From positions 74,531 through 138,530 of the forward strand of contig CAYZWT010000007.1 of NCBI GenBank assembly GCA_964482225.1: a DNA stretch of 64,000 nt, in the 5' to 3' direction. The DNA is from UBA1429 sp964482225 (lineage in GTDB: Bacteria > Chloroflexota > Anaerolineae > UBA1429). The notes under the pieces are model-generated. The model had not been told where the DNA came from, did no database searches, and saw nothing but the letters and a program-made list of their open reading frames with translations. Within the stretch, counting starts at the first letter, position 1. Every line of letters begins with the position of its first letter. Made by a program: the position numbers and the translations under genes. Below, one piece after another: positions 1 through 7,433 of the stretch.

Positions 1-742
1 GATCCCAAAAGCTGACCGTGCCGGGGATCATGTCCCAGTCCCAGTCGCGGGCGTTGTCATTCAGGTGCACATAGAACAGTCGCCCGGCCTGGTGGGCCAG
101 GGCCAGGGCCTCGGCAGGGGTCTCGCGGGCGATCAGGGCATGGCCCACATCCATGGTAACGCCCACATTGGGCAGCCCCAGGTGCTCGCACAGATAGAGC
201 GAACGCCCCATATCGCCCAGCACGCAATAGTTGCGCGATTCGTTGAGCTTGTATTCCAGGCTGATGCGGATATCGGCCCGGTGTCGCGCCGCCTTGGCGA
301 TGCAGGCCTCCAGCCAGCCCCACTGCTGGAGATAGTCGGCCTGAAAGTGATAGTTATGGCCATCAATCAGGGGGCAGCAGGTGACCAAGTCCGCGCCAAA
401 GGCGGCGGCCAGGTCCATGGTGATCTTGAGATTGGCCACCGCCTGGGCCCGCACCTCGGGCTTGGGAGAGGTGAACGAGCCCTCTTGCCAGATCTTTTCC
501 GTCTTGACGTTCAGATTCACCGCCGAGACGGGCAGGCCGCTCTCCCGCACCTGGCGCACCACAGCCTGGACGTCAGCGCCGAAATCCTGCGGATAGACGA
601 TCTCGATGCCATCGGCGCCGGGCACCTGCCGCACGGCCTCCAGCCGCTCGGCCAGGCTGCGCGCCGGATGGTATTCGTGAAAGCGGTCGGCGTGGCGCCC
701 CATCAGCCCGACCATGACGGAATGCTTCATCTTGAGTGTCAT
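1..742 (-). CDS. Sugar phosphate isomerase/epimerase, TIM barrel (partial, runs off the left edge)
   Basis: About 247 codons are visible; the C-terminus lies outside the window. The protein has the pattern of the xylose-isomerase-like TIM-barrel family (AP-endonuclease-2 fold): GADGIEIVYP early, then a DLVTCCP strand, a NVGVTMDVGHAL strand and FYVHLND near the visible end. The acidic residues and histidine in these strands normally bind the divalent metal. Such enzymes isomerise or epimerise ketoses or inositol derivatives; the substrate is not readable. The ATG at 742 is chosen because AAGGGGAGG lies about 7 bases upstream. It starts 21 bases after the stop of the enolase-superfamily dehydratase upstream, so the two are probably co-transcribed and act on the same sugar or sugar acid. 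Confidence 0.8.
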   Translation of the reverse strand, partial: MTLKMKHSVMVGLMGRHADRFHEYHPARSLAERLEAVRQVPGADGIEIVYPQDFGADVQAVVRQVRESGLPVSAVNLNVKTEKIWQEGSFTSPKPEVRAQAVANLKITMDLAAAFGADLVTCCPLIDGHNYHFQADYLQQWGWLEACIAKAARHRADIRISLEYKLNESRNYCVLGDMGRSLYLCEHLGLPNVGVTMDVGHALIARETPAEALALAHQAGRLFYVHLNDNARDWDWDMIPGTVSFWD

Positions 743-763
743 GGGTATCCTCCCCTTGTGAAC

Positions 764-1957
764 CTAGCGCCACTGCAACGGCGTGCGCGCCTGAATGCGT
801 TCCTCGTCCAGCACGATCCCCAGCCCGGGCTCCTGGGGCAACTGCACCATGCCGCCCTCCGGCATATACTTGTCCCGGTGGAACCACTGCTTCTGGGGGT
901 TGAACATGATCAGGTATTCGAGCCACGGGCAGGTTTCAGGCGATTGGGCGGCGATCAGGTGCAGGGCAGGCAGCACCGAATGGCCGTGGGGGAACACCGG
1001 CTTGTCATAGGCCGAGGCCAGGGCGCAGATTTTGACCATCTCGCTAATGCCGCCGGTCCAATCGGGGTCGGCCTGCACCACATCCACGCCCTCTGCGTCC
1101 AGCAGCACCTTGAACCCCCAGCGGGTGTATTCGTGCTCGCCGCCAGCGATGGGGATGCCCGCCTGGCGTCGGATCTCGGCATAGGCGCCAATCCGGTCGG
1201 GGGGCACGGGCTCCTCCAGCCAGCGCGGGTTGTAGGGGGCCATGGCGCGCCCCATGGCGATGGCATAGTTGACATCCCAGCCCAGCCAGGCGTCGAACAT
1301 GAGATCCACATCCTCGCCCACGGCCTCGCGGGCCGTGCGCACGATCAGCAAGTTGCGCTCCATGCCTGCGCGGCCATCGCCAGGCCCGTGGGGAAAGAAC
1401 CACTTTTGCGCCACATAGCCCTCTTGCTTGAGTGCCAGCGCCTGCTCGTACACCTTTTCGGGCTCGATGGCGAACCCCAGGGCGCTGGCATAGGCGGGCA
1501 CAGCCTCGCGGGTGGGGCCGCCCAGCAGCCGGTAGACCGGCAGGCCCAATGCCTTGCCGCGAATATCCCACAGGCACATGTCCACGGCGCTGATGGCCAT
1601 CATCATATAGCCCTTGCGGGCGTGCCGGTCCTGGCGCGAGAGAATATCCCACAGGCGCTCGCTGGCCAGGGGGTCCTGGCCGATCAGGTGCGGGCGCAGA
1701 TGGGCCTCGATCTGGTAGGCTTGATCCTCATAGATTGGACCGAACAGGCCGGTAATGCCCTCGTCGGTATCAATCAGGACGTATGTCTCGCGGATAGGCA
1801 TGCTGTCGGCGTCGTTCACCGGTCGGGGATGGCGAACCCGGCGCTGGCGGTACTCGGGATAGAGGTCGAGCGCCCCCACCTGACGCGCCACGGCGTATCC
1901 CGCCGCAAACTCGTAAGCGCCCTCCAGGCGTTCGTAGCGGATGTCGGTGATCTTCAT
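764..1957 (-). CDS. Enolase-superfamily sugar-acid dehydratase (mandelate racemase / rhamnonate dehydratase-like)
   Basis: 397 residues, the normal length for the mandelate racemase/muconate lactonizing family. These cytoplasmic Mg-dependent enzymes remove a proton next to a carboxylate and usually dehydrate aldonic acids. Metal ligands visible are D222 (LMFDAWLGWD), E248 (LEEPVPP) and E274 (GGEHEYTRW). D297/D299 (VQADPDW) and H324/H326 (FPHGHS) fit the Asp-His dyad of the mandelate racemase and rhamnonate dehydratase branches. KWFFPHGPGDG near residue 186 also recalls rhamnonate dehydratases. The ATG at 1957 is preceded by GGAGG at 6 bases; an upstream in-frame extension lacks such a site. 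The next gene is a sugar isomerase 21 bases downstream. Sugar-acid dehydratase is a firm call; rhamnonate as the substrate is only a suggestion. Confidence 0.85.
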   Translation of the reverse strand: MKITDIRYERLEGAYEFAAGYAVARQVGALDLYPEYRQRRVRHPRPVNDADSMPIRETYVLIDTDEGITGLFGPIYEDQAYQIEAHLRPHLIGQDPLASERLWDILSRQDRHARKGYMMMAISAVDMCLWDIRGKALGLPVYRLLGGPTREAVPAYASALGFAIEPEKVYEQALALKQEGYVAQKWFFPHGPGDGRAGMERNLLIVRTAREAVGEDVDLMFDAWLGWDVNYAIAMGRAMAPYNPRWLEEPVPPDRIGAYAEIRRQAGIPIAGGEHEYTRWGFKVLLDAEGVDVVQADPDWTGGISEMVKICALASAYDKPVFPHGHSVLPALHLIAAQSPETCPWLEYLIMFNPQKQWFHRDKYMPEGGMVQLPQEPGLGIVLDEERIQARTPLQWR

Positions 1958-2031
1958 CAAGAGCCTCCAAGTGCGCAGATTGTCGGCGTTCGAATAGTGA
2001 TACAACACGCGGGGCTAGAGGAAGGATACGC

Positions 2032-2210
2032 GTATCAGTTCAGATTCGAGGGGACGAGTTCCTAACTGACCAGGGCGATGATGCCATTGTCCTGCAATCG
2101 GTGAGCGCATAGACTAGGCTATGTAGGATGGGCGAGACGCCCGCCCTACAAGGTTCGCCGCCGCCGTCCACAACGTGTTGGCCGCTTTCCCCCCCATCCT
2201 GAACTGATAC
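2032..2210. mobile_element. MITE-like element, copy A (TIR-bounded, 179 bp)
   Basis: The ends are perfect 12-bp terminal inverted repeats: GTATCAGTTCAG at 2032-2043 and its complement at 2199-2210. Flanks GGATACGC (2024-2031) and GGATGCGC (2211-2218) could be an 8-bp target duplication with one change. Inside are the hairpin GGGCG-AGA-CGCCC near 2130 and the block CCACAACGTGTTGGCCGC. No reading frame for a transposase exists. Related copies lie at 14004, 58999 and 63948. This copy is just downstream of phoU, where its hairpin could also end transcription. Confidence 0.75.
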
Positions 2211-2249
2211 GGATGCGCGTCGAAACGGCCCATCCGCGTGCCATTTGCG

Positions 2250-2933
2250 CTAGCTGGGGTACTTGTCCTGCTCGTCGGGCGCCTTGAGATCGCCCAGGGC
2301 GCCCGTGACGAAAAAGACGATGCGTTCGCAGATATTGGTCACGCGGTCGGCGGCGCGCTCCAGGTTGTGGGCCGCCCACAAGAGCAGGTTGGCCTGCTCC
2401 ACCTTGGCGGGATCGCTGAACACGATGGTCATCAGCTCGCGGCGCACCTGGTTATACAGGTCGTCCACCTCGTCATCCTCTTGCGAGATGGCAATGGCCG
2501 CCTCCATGTCGCGGGCCAGATAGGCATCCAGGGCGCGGGAGAGCATGTCCAGGGCCTTGTCCGCCATGCGTGGGATATCCAGGAGCGGCTTGATCAGCTC
2601 TTGCTCGCCGATCAGCAGGTTGATCTTGCCGATGCCCTTGGCATAGTCGCCGGTGCGCTCTAGCTCGCGGATGATCTCCAGGATGGCCGCCAGGGCGCGC
2701 AGGTCGCGGGCGATGGGCTGCTGGGTGGCGATCAACACCAGCACATCGGACTCGATCTGGAACCGCTTGGCGTTGATGCGCACATCCTCTTCGATGACCT
2801 GCCGAGAGCCCTCCAGATCGCGGGTGCGGAGCTGTTCCACGGCCTGGCTCAGGGCGTGTTGCACCATATTGCCCAGGGCGAGCACTTCGTTTTCCAGACG
2901 CTGCAACTCGTTCTCGAACCGTCTTCTTAGCAT
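2250..2933 (-). CDS. phoU: Phosphate signalling complex protein PhoU
   Basis: 227 residues, all alpha-helical, with the two tandem PhoU repeats. The acidic motifs that bind metal clusters in the family are visible, for example IEEDVRINAKRF in the first repeat and SQEDDEVDDLYNQV in the second. PhoU binds the Pst transporter and the PhoR-type kinase and damps phosphate uptake when phosphate is ample. The ATG at 2933 has AGGAG about 5 bases upstream; a GTG at 2945 is in frame but less well placed. It is the last gene of the pst operon, 37 bases after pstB1. No phoR or phoB is present in the window. Confidence 0.95.
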   Translation of the reverse strand: MLRRRFENELQRLENEVLALGNMVQHALSQAVEQLRTRDLEGSRQVIEEDVRINAKRFQIESDVLVLIATQQPIARDLRALAAILEIIRELERTGDYAKGIGKINLLIGEQELIKPLLDIPRMADKALDMLSRALDAYLARDMEAAIAISQEDDEVDDLYNQVRRELMTIVFSDPAKVEQANLLLWAAHNLERAADRVTNICERIVFFVTGALGDLKAPDEQDKYPS

Positions 2934-2970
2934 CCAACTCCTCACTGGACGGGGAGGTCCGGAGCGCTAA

Positions 2971-3738
2971 CTAGCCAAAGCGGCCGGTAATATAGTCTAT
3001 GGTACGCTGATCCTGGGGCTGTGTAAAGAGCCGCCCCGTCTGCCCATACTCGATCAGCTTGCCCACCTGGCCATCGTCGGTTAGGAAGAACGCCGTCCAG
3101 TCGGAGACGCGCGCCGCCTGCTGCATGTTGTGGGTCACGATGACGATGGTATAGTCGCCGATCAACTCGCGCATCAGGTCCTCGATGCGCAAGGTCTCGA
3201 TGGGGTCCAGGGCCGAGGCGGGCTCGTCCATCAGGATCACCTCGGGCTTGATGGCGATCACCCGCGCCAGGCAGAGGCGCTGCTGCTGCCCCAACGAGAG
3301 CGCCAGAGCGTCCTGCTGCAAGTTGTCCTTGACCTCACGCCAGAGGCCCACATCCTGCAGCGCTTGCTCAACCATATCTTCCAGGCTGGCGCCCCTGTGC
3401 ATGCCCAGCACGCGCGGCCCAAAGGCCACATTGTCATAGATGGATTGGGGGAACGGATTGGGGCGCTGAAAGACCATGCCCACCCGCTGGCGCAGCTTGA
3501 CCACGTCATAGCCAGGGGCATAGACATCTTCGCCATCCAGCAGAACTTGGCCCTGCACCCTGGCGCTGCTAATCGAGTCGTTCATGCGGTTCAGGCAGCG
3601 TAAGAAGGTGGATTTGCCGCAGCCCGATGGCCCGATCAGGGCCGTGATCTGGTTCTCTTTGATCTCGAGCGATACATCTTCCAACACGGCCTGGCCGCCA
3701 TACAGGACCGAGACGTGGTGGATATCCATTCTGCTCAT
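2971..3738 (-). CDS. pstB: Phosphate ABC transporter ATPase PstB1, altered signature motif
   Basis: 255 residues, ATPase of the high-affinity phosphate importer, on the inner face of the membrane. Walker A is GPSGCGKST (36-44), the Q-loop glutamine is Q91 (MVFQRPNPFP), Walker B is VILMDEP (167-173) with E172, and the switch histidine is H203 (VTHNMQQ). The ABC signature is LSLGQQQR (147-154), where nearly all PstB proteins have LSGGQQQR: the first glycine is Leu, clear in the DNA as TCG-TTG-GGG. The gene lies 31 bases after a second pstB with the opposite pattern, canonical signature but altered Q-loop. This suggests the two form a heterodimer. Start at 3738; an ATG at 3729 is also possible. 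Confidence 0.95.
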   Translation of the reverse strand: MSRMDIHHVSVLYGGQAVLEDVSLEIKENQITALIGPSGCGKSTFLRCLNRMNDSISSARVQGQVLLDGEDVYAPGYDVVKLRQRVGMVFQRPNPFPQSIYDNVAFGPRVLGMHRGASLEDMVEQALQDVGLWREVKDNLQQDALALSLGQQQRLCLARVIAIKPEVILMDEPASALDPIETLRIEDLMRELIGDYTIVIVTHNMQQAARVSDWTAFFLTDDGQVGKLIEYGQTGRLFTQPQDQRTIDYITGRFG

Positions 3739-3769
3739 GGCGTGCTCTCGTTCCTATCTTGCATCGCGC

Positions 3770-4531
3770 TCAGCCAAAGCGCCCGGTGACATAGTCCTCG
3801 GTGCGTTTGTCCTTGGCCTGGGTAAAGACCTCGACGCCGGTCCCGGATTCGATCAACTCGCCCATCAGGAAAAAGGCGGCGAAATCGGCTACCCGCGCCC
3901 CCTGCTGCACGCTGTGGGGCACCAGGATGATGGTATAGTGCTCCTTGAGCTCCAGCAGGGAACGTTCCACTTTGGCCGTTGAGATGGGATCCAGTCCAGA
4001 GGTCGGTTCGTCCAGCAGCAAGATCTCGGGCTCTACCGCCAGGCTCCGGGCGATGCACAAGCGTTGCTGTTGCCCGCCGGAGAATGAGCTGGCCGGTTGA
4101 TCCAGCCGATCCTTGACTTCATCCCACAAGGCGGCCTGTTGCAAGCTGTTGTAGAGCAGCTCATCCAGCCGGCTGCGATCCCGGACCCCCGCCAGGGTGG
4201 GTCCATAGAGCACATTCTCGCGCACGGTGCCAGGCAGGGGCAGCGGCAGCGCAAACACCATGCCCACGCGCCGCCGCAGGGCCGGCACATTCACGCCGGG
4301 CGCATAGATATCCTCGCCATCGATCAGCACACGCCCCGACATGGAGGTATGTTCCACCCGGTCATTGAGGCGGTTGACCAAGCGCAACAGGGTGGTCTTG
4401 CCGCCGCCTGCCGGCCCGAAAAAGACCGACACGGCGTGCTCGGGGACCTCCAGGCTAATGCCTTTGAGGGCCTCAAAGCTGCCATAGCGATAGGTAACAT
4501 CGCAGATCTGGATCTTGTTGCGGGTTACCAT
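3770..4531 (-). CDS. pstB: Phosphate ABC transporter ATPase PstB2, Q-loop glutamine missing
   Basis: 253 residues, paralogue of the adjacent PstB1. Walker A is GPAGGGKTT (39-47), signature FSGGQQQR (150-157), Walker B ILLLDEP with E175, and the switch histidine H206 sits in LVPHSVQQ rather than VTHNMQQ. The Q-loop glutamine after MVF is alanine (A94, MVFALPLPLP), where PstB1 and standard PstB have MVFQRP. The coding start overlaps the pstA stop (ATGGTAA), so translation is coupled. The gene is intact and keeps all residues for ATP binding, so it is not a pseudogene. It most likely pairs with PstB1 as the regulatory half of an asymmetric ATPase, which is inference from motif placement. Confidence 0.93.
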   Translation of the reverse strand: MVTRNKIQICDVTYRYGSFEALKGISLEVPEHAVSVFFGPAGGGKTTLLRLVNRLNDRVEHTSMSGRVLIDGEDIYAPGVNVPALRRRVGMVFALPLPLPGTVRENVLYGPTLAGVRDRSRLDELLYNSLQQAALWDEVKDRLDQPASSFSGGQQQRLCIARSLAVEPEILLLDEPTSGLDPISTAKVERSLLELKEHYTIILVPHSVQQGARVADFAAFFLMGELIESGTGVEVFTQAKDKRTEDYVTGRFG

Positions 4532-5370
4532 TCGCGCCTGCGCCGGAAATAGCTACGGATCATGGTCGCCACCAGGTTCATCGAGAGCACAAACACCAAA
4601 AGCACCAGGGCCGTGCCGTGCTGGATCTCCAGCGGCATGTGGGGCACCTGGGTGCTGATCACATACAGGTGATAGGGCAGGGCCATGGTTTGGTCAAAGG
4701 CCGAATGGGGCAGGCGCGGCAGGAAAAAGGCCGCCACGGTGAACATGATCGGCGCCGTCTCGCCGGCGGCCCGCAACAGCCCCAGGATGATGCCCGTGAT
4801 GATGCCCGGCAGGGCCTGGGGCAGCACAATGCGCCGGATGCCCTGCCAATGGGTGCCCCCCAGGCTGGCGCTCACCGTGCGATACTCCATCGGCACGGCC
4901 CGCAGCGCCTCCTCAGAGGTGCTGATGATCACCGGCAGGGTCATGATCGCCAGGGTCAACGAGCCCGCCACGATGGAGGTGCCGAATTGCAGGATCAGGA
5001 CGAACAGCCCCAGACCGAACAGCCCATAGACCACCGAGGGGATGCTGGCCAGGTTGACGATGGCCAGCCGGATGGCGCGGGTGAGGGTGTTGTCGCCGGC
5101 GTATTCCGAGAGGTACACGGCGGCGCCCACCCCCACGGGGATCGCTACCAACCCTGTGCCCAGGGTGAGCAGCAACGTGCCTATGATCGCCGGAAAGATG
5201 CCGCCCGCCTTCATGCCGTCGCGGGGCATGGCGGTCAGAAACTCCCAACTCACCGCGGGAAGGCCGTTGTAGATGATGGCCCCCACCACCAACAGGATGG
5301 GGAACACCACCAGCAGGCTGATGAGGCCCAGGCCCACAAAGCCCAGCTTTTGCGTCAGGTGGCGATCCAT
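4525..5370 (-). CDS. pstA: Phosphate ABC transporter permease PstA
   Basis: 281 residues with about six membrane segments and the MetI-like permease core. The cytoplasmic coupling loop is visible as EEALRAVPMEYRTVSASLG followed by the conserved run to LPQALPGI. It forms the membrane channel of the phosphate importer with PstC. The start is the ATG at 5368-5370, which overlaps the pstC stop as TGATG; a much longer upstream frame is only the shadow of pstC. The 3-prime end overlaps the start of pstB2. Such overlaps show a single translationally coupled pst operon. Confidence 0.95.
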   Translation of the reverse strand: MDRHLTQKLGFVGLGLISLLVVFPILLVVGAIIYNGLPAVSWEFLTAMPRDGMKAGGIFPAIIGTLLLTLGTGLVAIPVGVGAAVYLSEYAGDNTLTRAIRLAIVNLASIPSVVYGLFGLGLFVLILQFGTSIVAGSLTLAIMTLPVIISTSEEALRAVPMEYRTVSASLGGTHWQGIRRIVLPQALPGIITGIILGLLRAAGETAPIMFTVAAFFLPRLPHSAFDQTMALPYHLYVISTQVPHMPLEIQHGTALVLLVFVLSMNLVATMIRSYFRRRREW

Positions 5371-6275
5371 CAGCGCAGCCCTCCCCGCGAGCGCCTGCGG
5401 AACATGACCGAGGCCGCCGCCAGAGTGATGGAGAAGGTGAGGATGAACAGGATCAGGCCCACGCCAAACAGCACATGATAGTGGGTGCTGCCGTGGGCCA
5501 CCTCGCCCATCTCGGCGGCGATGGTGGCCGTCATGGTGCGGATGGGCAGGAACAGCGCCCGCAGCGAGCTGGGCATGCGCGCCGCGTTGCCGGTCACCAT
5601 CATCACCGCCATCGTCTCGCCAATGGCCCGGCCCATGCCCAGCATCAGCGCCATCAGGATGCCCGAGCGGGCCGCCGGCACCACCACCCGCCAGATGGTC
5701 TGCCACTGGGTGGCCCCCATGGCCAGCCCCGCATCGCGATAGCTCTTGGGCACCGCATCCAGCGCATCCTCTGCCACGCTGATGATGGTCGGCAGCGCCA
5801 TATAGGCCAGCAGCAACGCGCCGGTAAAGGCGGTCAGGCCGGTGGGCGCCCCCAGCGATTCGCGGATGACGGGCGCCAGGGTGATCATGCCGAAAAAGCC
5901 CAACACCACCGAGGGGATGCCCGCCAGCACCTCGATCATCGGCTTGAGCACCTCGCGGGCCCAGGAAGGGGCGATCTCGCGCACAAACACCGCCGTACCC
6001 ACCCCCAGCGGAAAGGCGATCAGCATGGCGACGATGGTGACCACCAGGGAGCCGGCGATGAGCGGCAGAGCGCCGTATAGCTCGCTGGTGGGGTACCAGC
6101 GCACGTTAAAGAGATTATCCAGGGGCACCTGCACAAAAGCAGGCACCCCCTCCATGAGCAAAAAGACAAAGATCATGGCCACAAAGCCGATGGCCGAGAA
6201 GCCGAGCACGCGCACCAGCGTTTCGATCAGCCACTCTAGCCTTTTGCGCAATGGAATGCCGTTGACAGGCGCCAT
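5370..6275 (-). CDS. pstC: Phosphate ABC transporter permease PstC
   Basis: 301 residues with about six membrane segments and the inner-membrane permease domain. The coupling-loop pattern AEDALDAVPKSYRDAGLAMG and the following VVPAARSGI mark it as the PstC partner of PstA. The ATG at 6275 has AGGTGAG directly upstream. It starts 23 bases after the pstS stop and overlaps pstA by one base. A basic N-terminal stretch (LRKRLEWL) precedes the first membrane helix, as usual for PstC. Confidence 0.95.
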   Translation of the reverse strand: MAPVNGIPLRKRLEWLIETLVRVLGFSAIGFVAMIFVFLLMEGVPAFVQVPLDNLFNVRWYPTSELYGALPLIAGSLVVTIVAMLIAFPLGVGTAVFVREIAPSWAREVLKPMIEVLAGIPSVVLGFFGMITLAPVIRESLGAPTGLTAFTGALLLAYMALPTIISVAEDALDAVPKSYRDAGLAMGATQWQTIWRVVVPAARSGILMALMLGMGRAIGETMAVMMVTGNAARMPSSLRALFLPIRTMTATIAAEMGEVAHGSTHYHVLFGVGLILFILTFSITLAAASVMFRRRSRGGLR

Positions 6276-6298
6276 CTCACCTCATGCAACAAGAGGGA

Positions 6299-7225
6299 TC
6301 AGTCCAGCGGGACAAACCCCAAGTCTCTGACCATCTGCTGGCCGTCGCTCAAGATCCAATCCAGAAACGTCCTGATCGCGCCGGAGGGCTCGCCGGCGGT
6401 ATACATATAGAGGGGCCGCGATATGGGATAGCTGCCATCGTTGACCGTCTCGATGGAGGGCAGCACGAACGGCCCACCGGGCTCGATGCCCACGGCGACC
6501 ACCTTTTGATCGGGCGTCACATAGCCCAGCCCATCATAGCCGATGGCGTTGCGGTTCTGGCGCACCTCGGCGCTGATCCCCTCGGACGAGGGCATGAGCA
6601 GCGTATCGGGCGAGAAAAGCGAGTCATCATCCTCCCAACCCTGACGGATCACGTTCTCCAAAAAGTAGACATAGGTGCCCGAGTTGGATTCGCGGGAGAG
6701 GAGCACGATGGGGCGGTCATAGCTGCCCAGCTCGCTCCAATTGGTGATCTTGCCGGTATAGATATCCGAAATCTGTTGCAGGGAGAGGTGATCAATGGGG
6801 TTATCGGGGTGTACGACGATAGCGATGGCATCCAGCGCGACCGTGAACTCGATGGGCTCGATGCCGTTGGCGCGGGCCGCATCCAGCTCTACCGTCTTCA
6901 TGGCGCGTGAGGCATTGGCGATATCCACGGTGCCGTTGATCATGGCCGCAATGCCGGTGCCCGAGCCGCCCCCCGTCACCGAGATACGCACTTCGGGATG
7001 GACCAGGGCATACGCCTCCACCCAGGCCAGCGCCAGGTTGACCAGCGTGTCGGAGCCCTTGTTCTGAATGGTCTGAATGGCCCCATCCGACCCTGTGGAT
7101 GCATCACCGGAGGGGCGGCAGCCCGCCAAGGTAGCCGCGAAAACGATCAGGAACGCACAGCAGGCGCAGAGCAGCGCTGCGCGGGGCGGGATCATCTGGG
7201 GCTGACGGTGGCTTGGTCTCAACAC
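6299..7225 (-). CDS. pstS: Phosphate-binding lipoprotein PstS
   Basis: 308 residues. The N-terminal signal ends in the lipobox LAGC with C36, so it is anchored on the outer face of the membrane. Ligand-binding landmarks are NKGSDTL, GGGSGTG, ASRAM and SRESNSGTY, all typical of the phosphate-binding family PstS/PtsS. The start is a GTG at 7225 with GGAG 5 bases upstream; the internal ATG at 7195 lacks a ribosome site. It is the first gene of pstSCABB-phoU. A promoter (TTGCTA, 17 bases, TAGAAT) lies just upstream at 7262-7290. No obvious Pho box repeat is visible. Confidence 0.93.
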   Translation of the reverse strand: MLRPSHRQPQMIPPRAALLCACCAFLIVFAATLAGCRPSGDASTGSDGAIQTIQNKGSDTLVNLALAWVEAYALVHPEVRISVTGGGSGTGIAAMINGTVDIANASRAMKTVELDAARANGIEPIEFTVALDAIAIVVHPDNPIDHLSLQQISDIYTGKITNWSELGSYDRPIVLLSRESNSGTYVYFLENVIRQGWEDDDSLFSPDTLLMPSSEGISAEVRQNRNAIGYDGLGYVTPDQKVVAVGIEPGGPFVLPSIETVNDGSYPISRPLYMYTAGEPSGAIRTFLDWILSDGQQMVRDLGFVPLD

Positions 7226-7261
7226 AGAACTCCATCCGAGATGCCAAACTGGCCAGGGTGC

Positions 7262-7290
7262 ATTCTAGCGACAGCTTCCAGGGTTAGCAA
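7262..7290 (-). promoter_or_regulatory. Predicted sigma70-type promoter of the pst operon
   Basis: On the minus strand TTGCTA (7285-7290), a 17-base spacer and TAGAAT (7262-7267). The transcript would start about 7255, leaving a leader of some 30 bases before the pstS GTG with its GGAG. It faces the divergent promoter at 7364-7393. No repeated TGTCA-type Pho box was found near it. Confidence 0.55.
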
Positions 7291-7363
7291 ATCCGGCCAC
7301 AAAGCGAGTATACAAGAGCTATGGCGCTCTGCGCAAGGCCGCGCGCGAAAATCACACATCGCC

Positions 7364-7393
7364 TTGACCTCTCTGCCACGCTCCGGCTAGAAT
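7364..7393 (+). promoter_or_regulatory. Predicted sigma70-type promoter of the oxidoreductase/isomerase cluster
   Basis: TTGACC (7364-7369), an 18-base spacer and TAGAAT (7388-7393). The expected start near 7400 leaves about 34 bases to the ATG at 7434, which has AAGGAGAG upstream. The same -10 word TAGAAT occurs in the PPK2 promoter and in the pstS promoter. Confidence 0.6.
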
Positions 7394-7433
7394 GCTCGCG
7401 TTGAGCCGCACCCCGCTGACAAGGAGAGTCGCC

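Noticed and set aside
65..2065. A 666-codon open frame on the plus strand
   Set aside because: It covers two genes on the other strand that have clear family motifs and ribosome sites. High GC opens such antisense frames throughout this window; its translation is rich in His, Gly and Gln and matches no family.
3770..4531. pstB2 as a decaying pseudogene
   Set aside because: The frame is complete, overlaps pstA in the usual coupled manner, and keeps Walker A, signature, Walker B glutamate and switch histidine. Only the Q-loop is changed.
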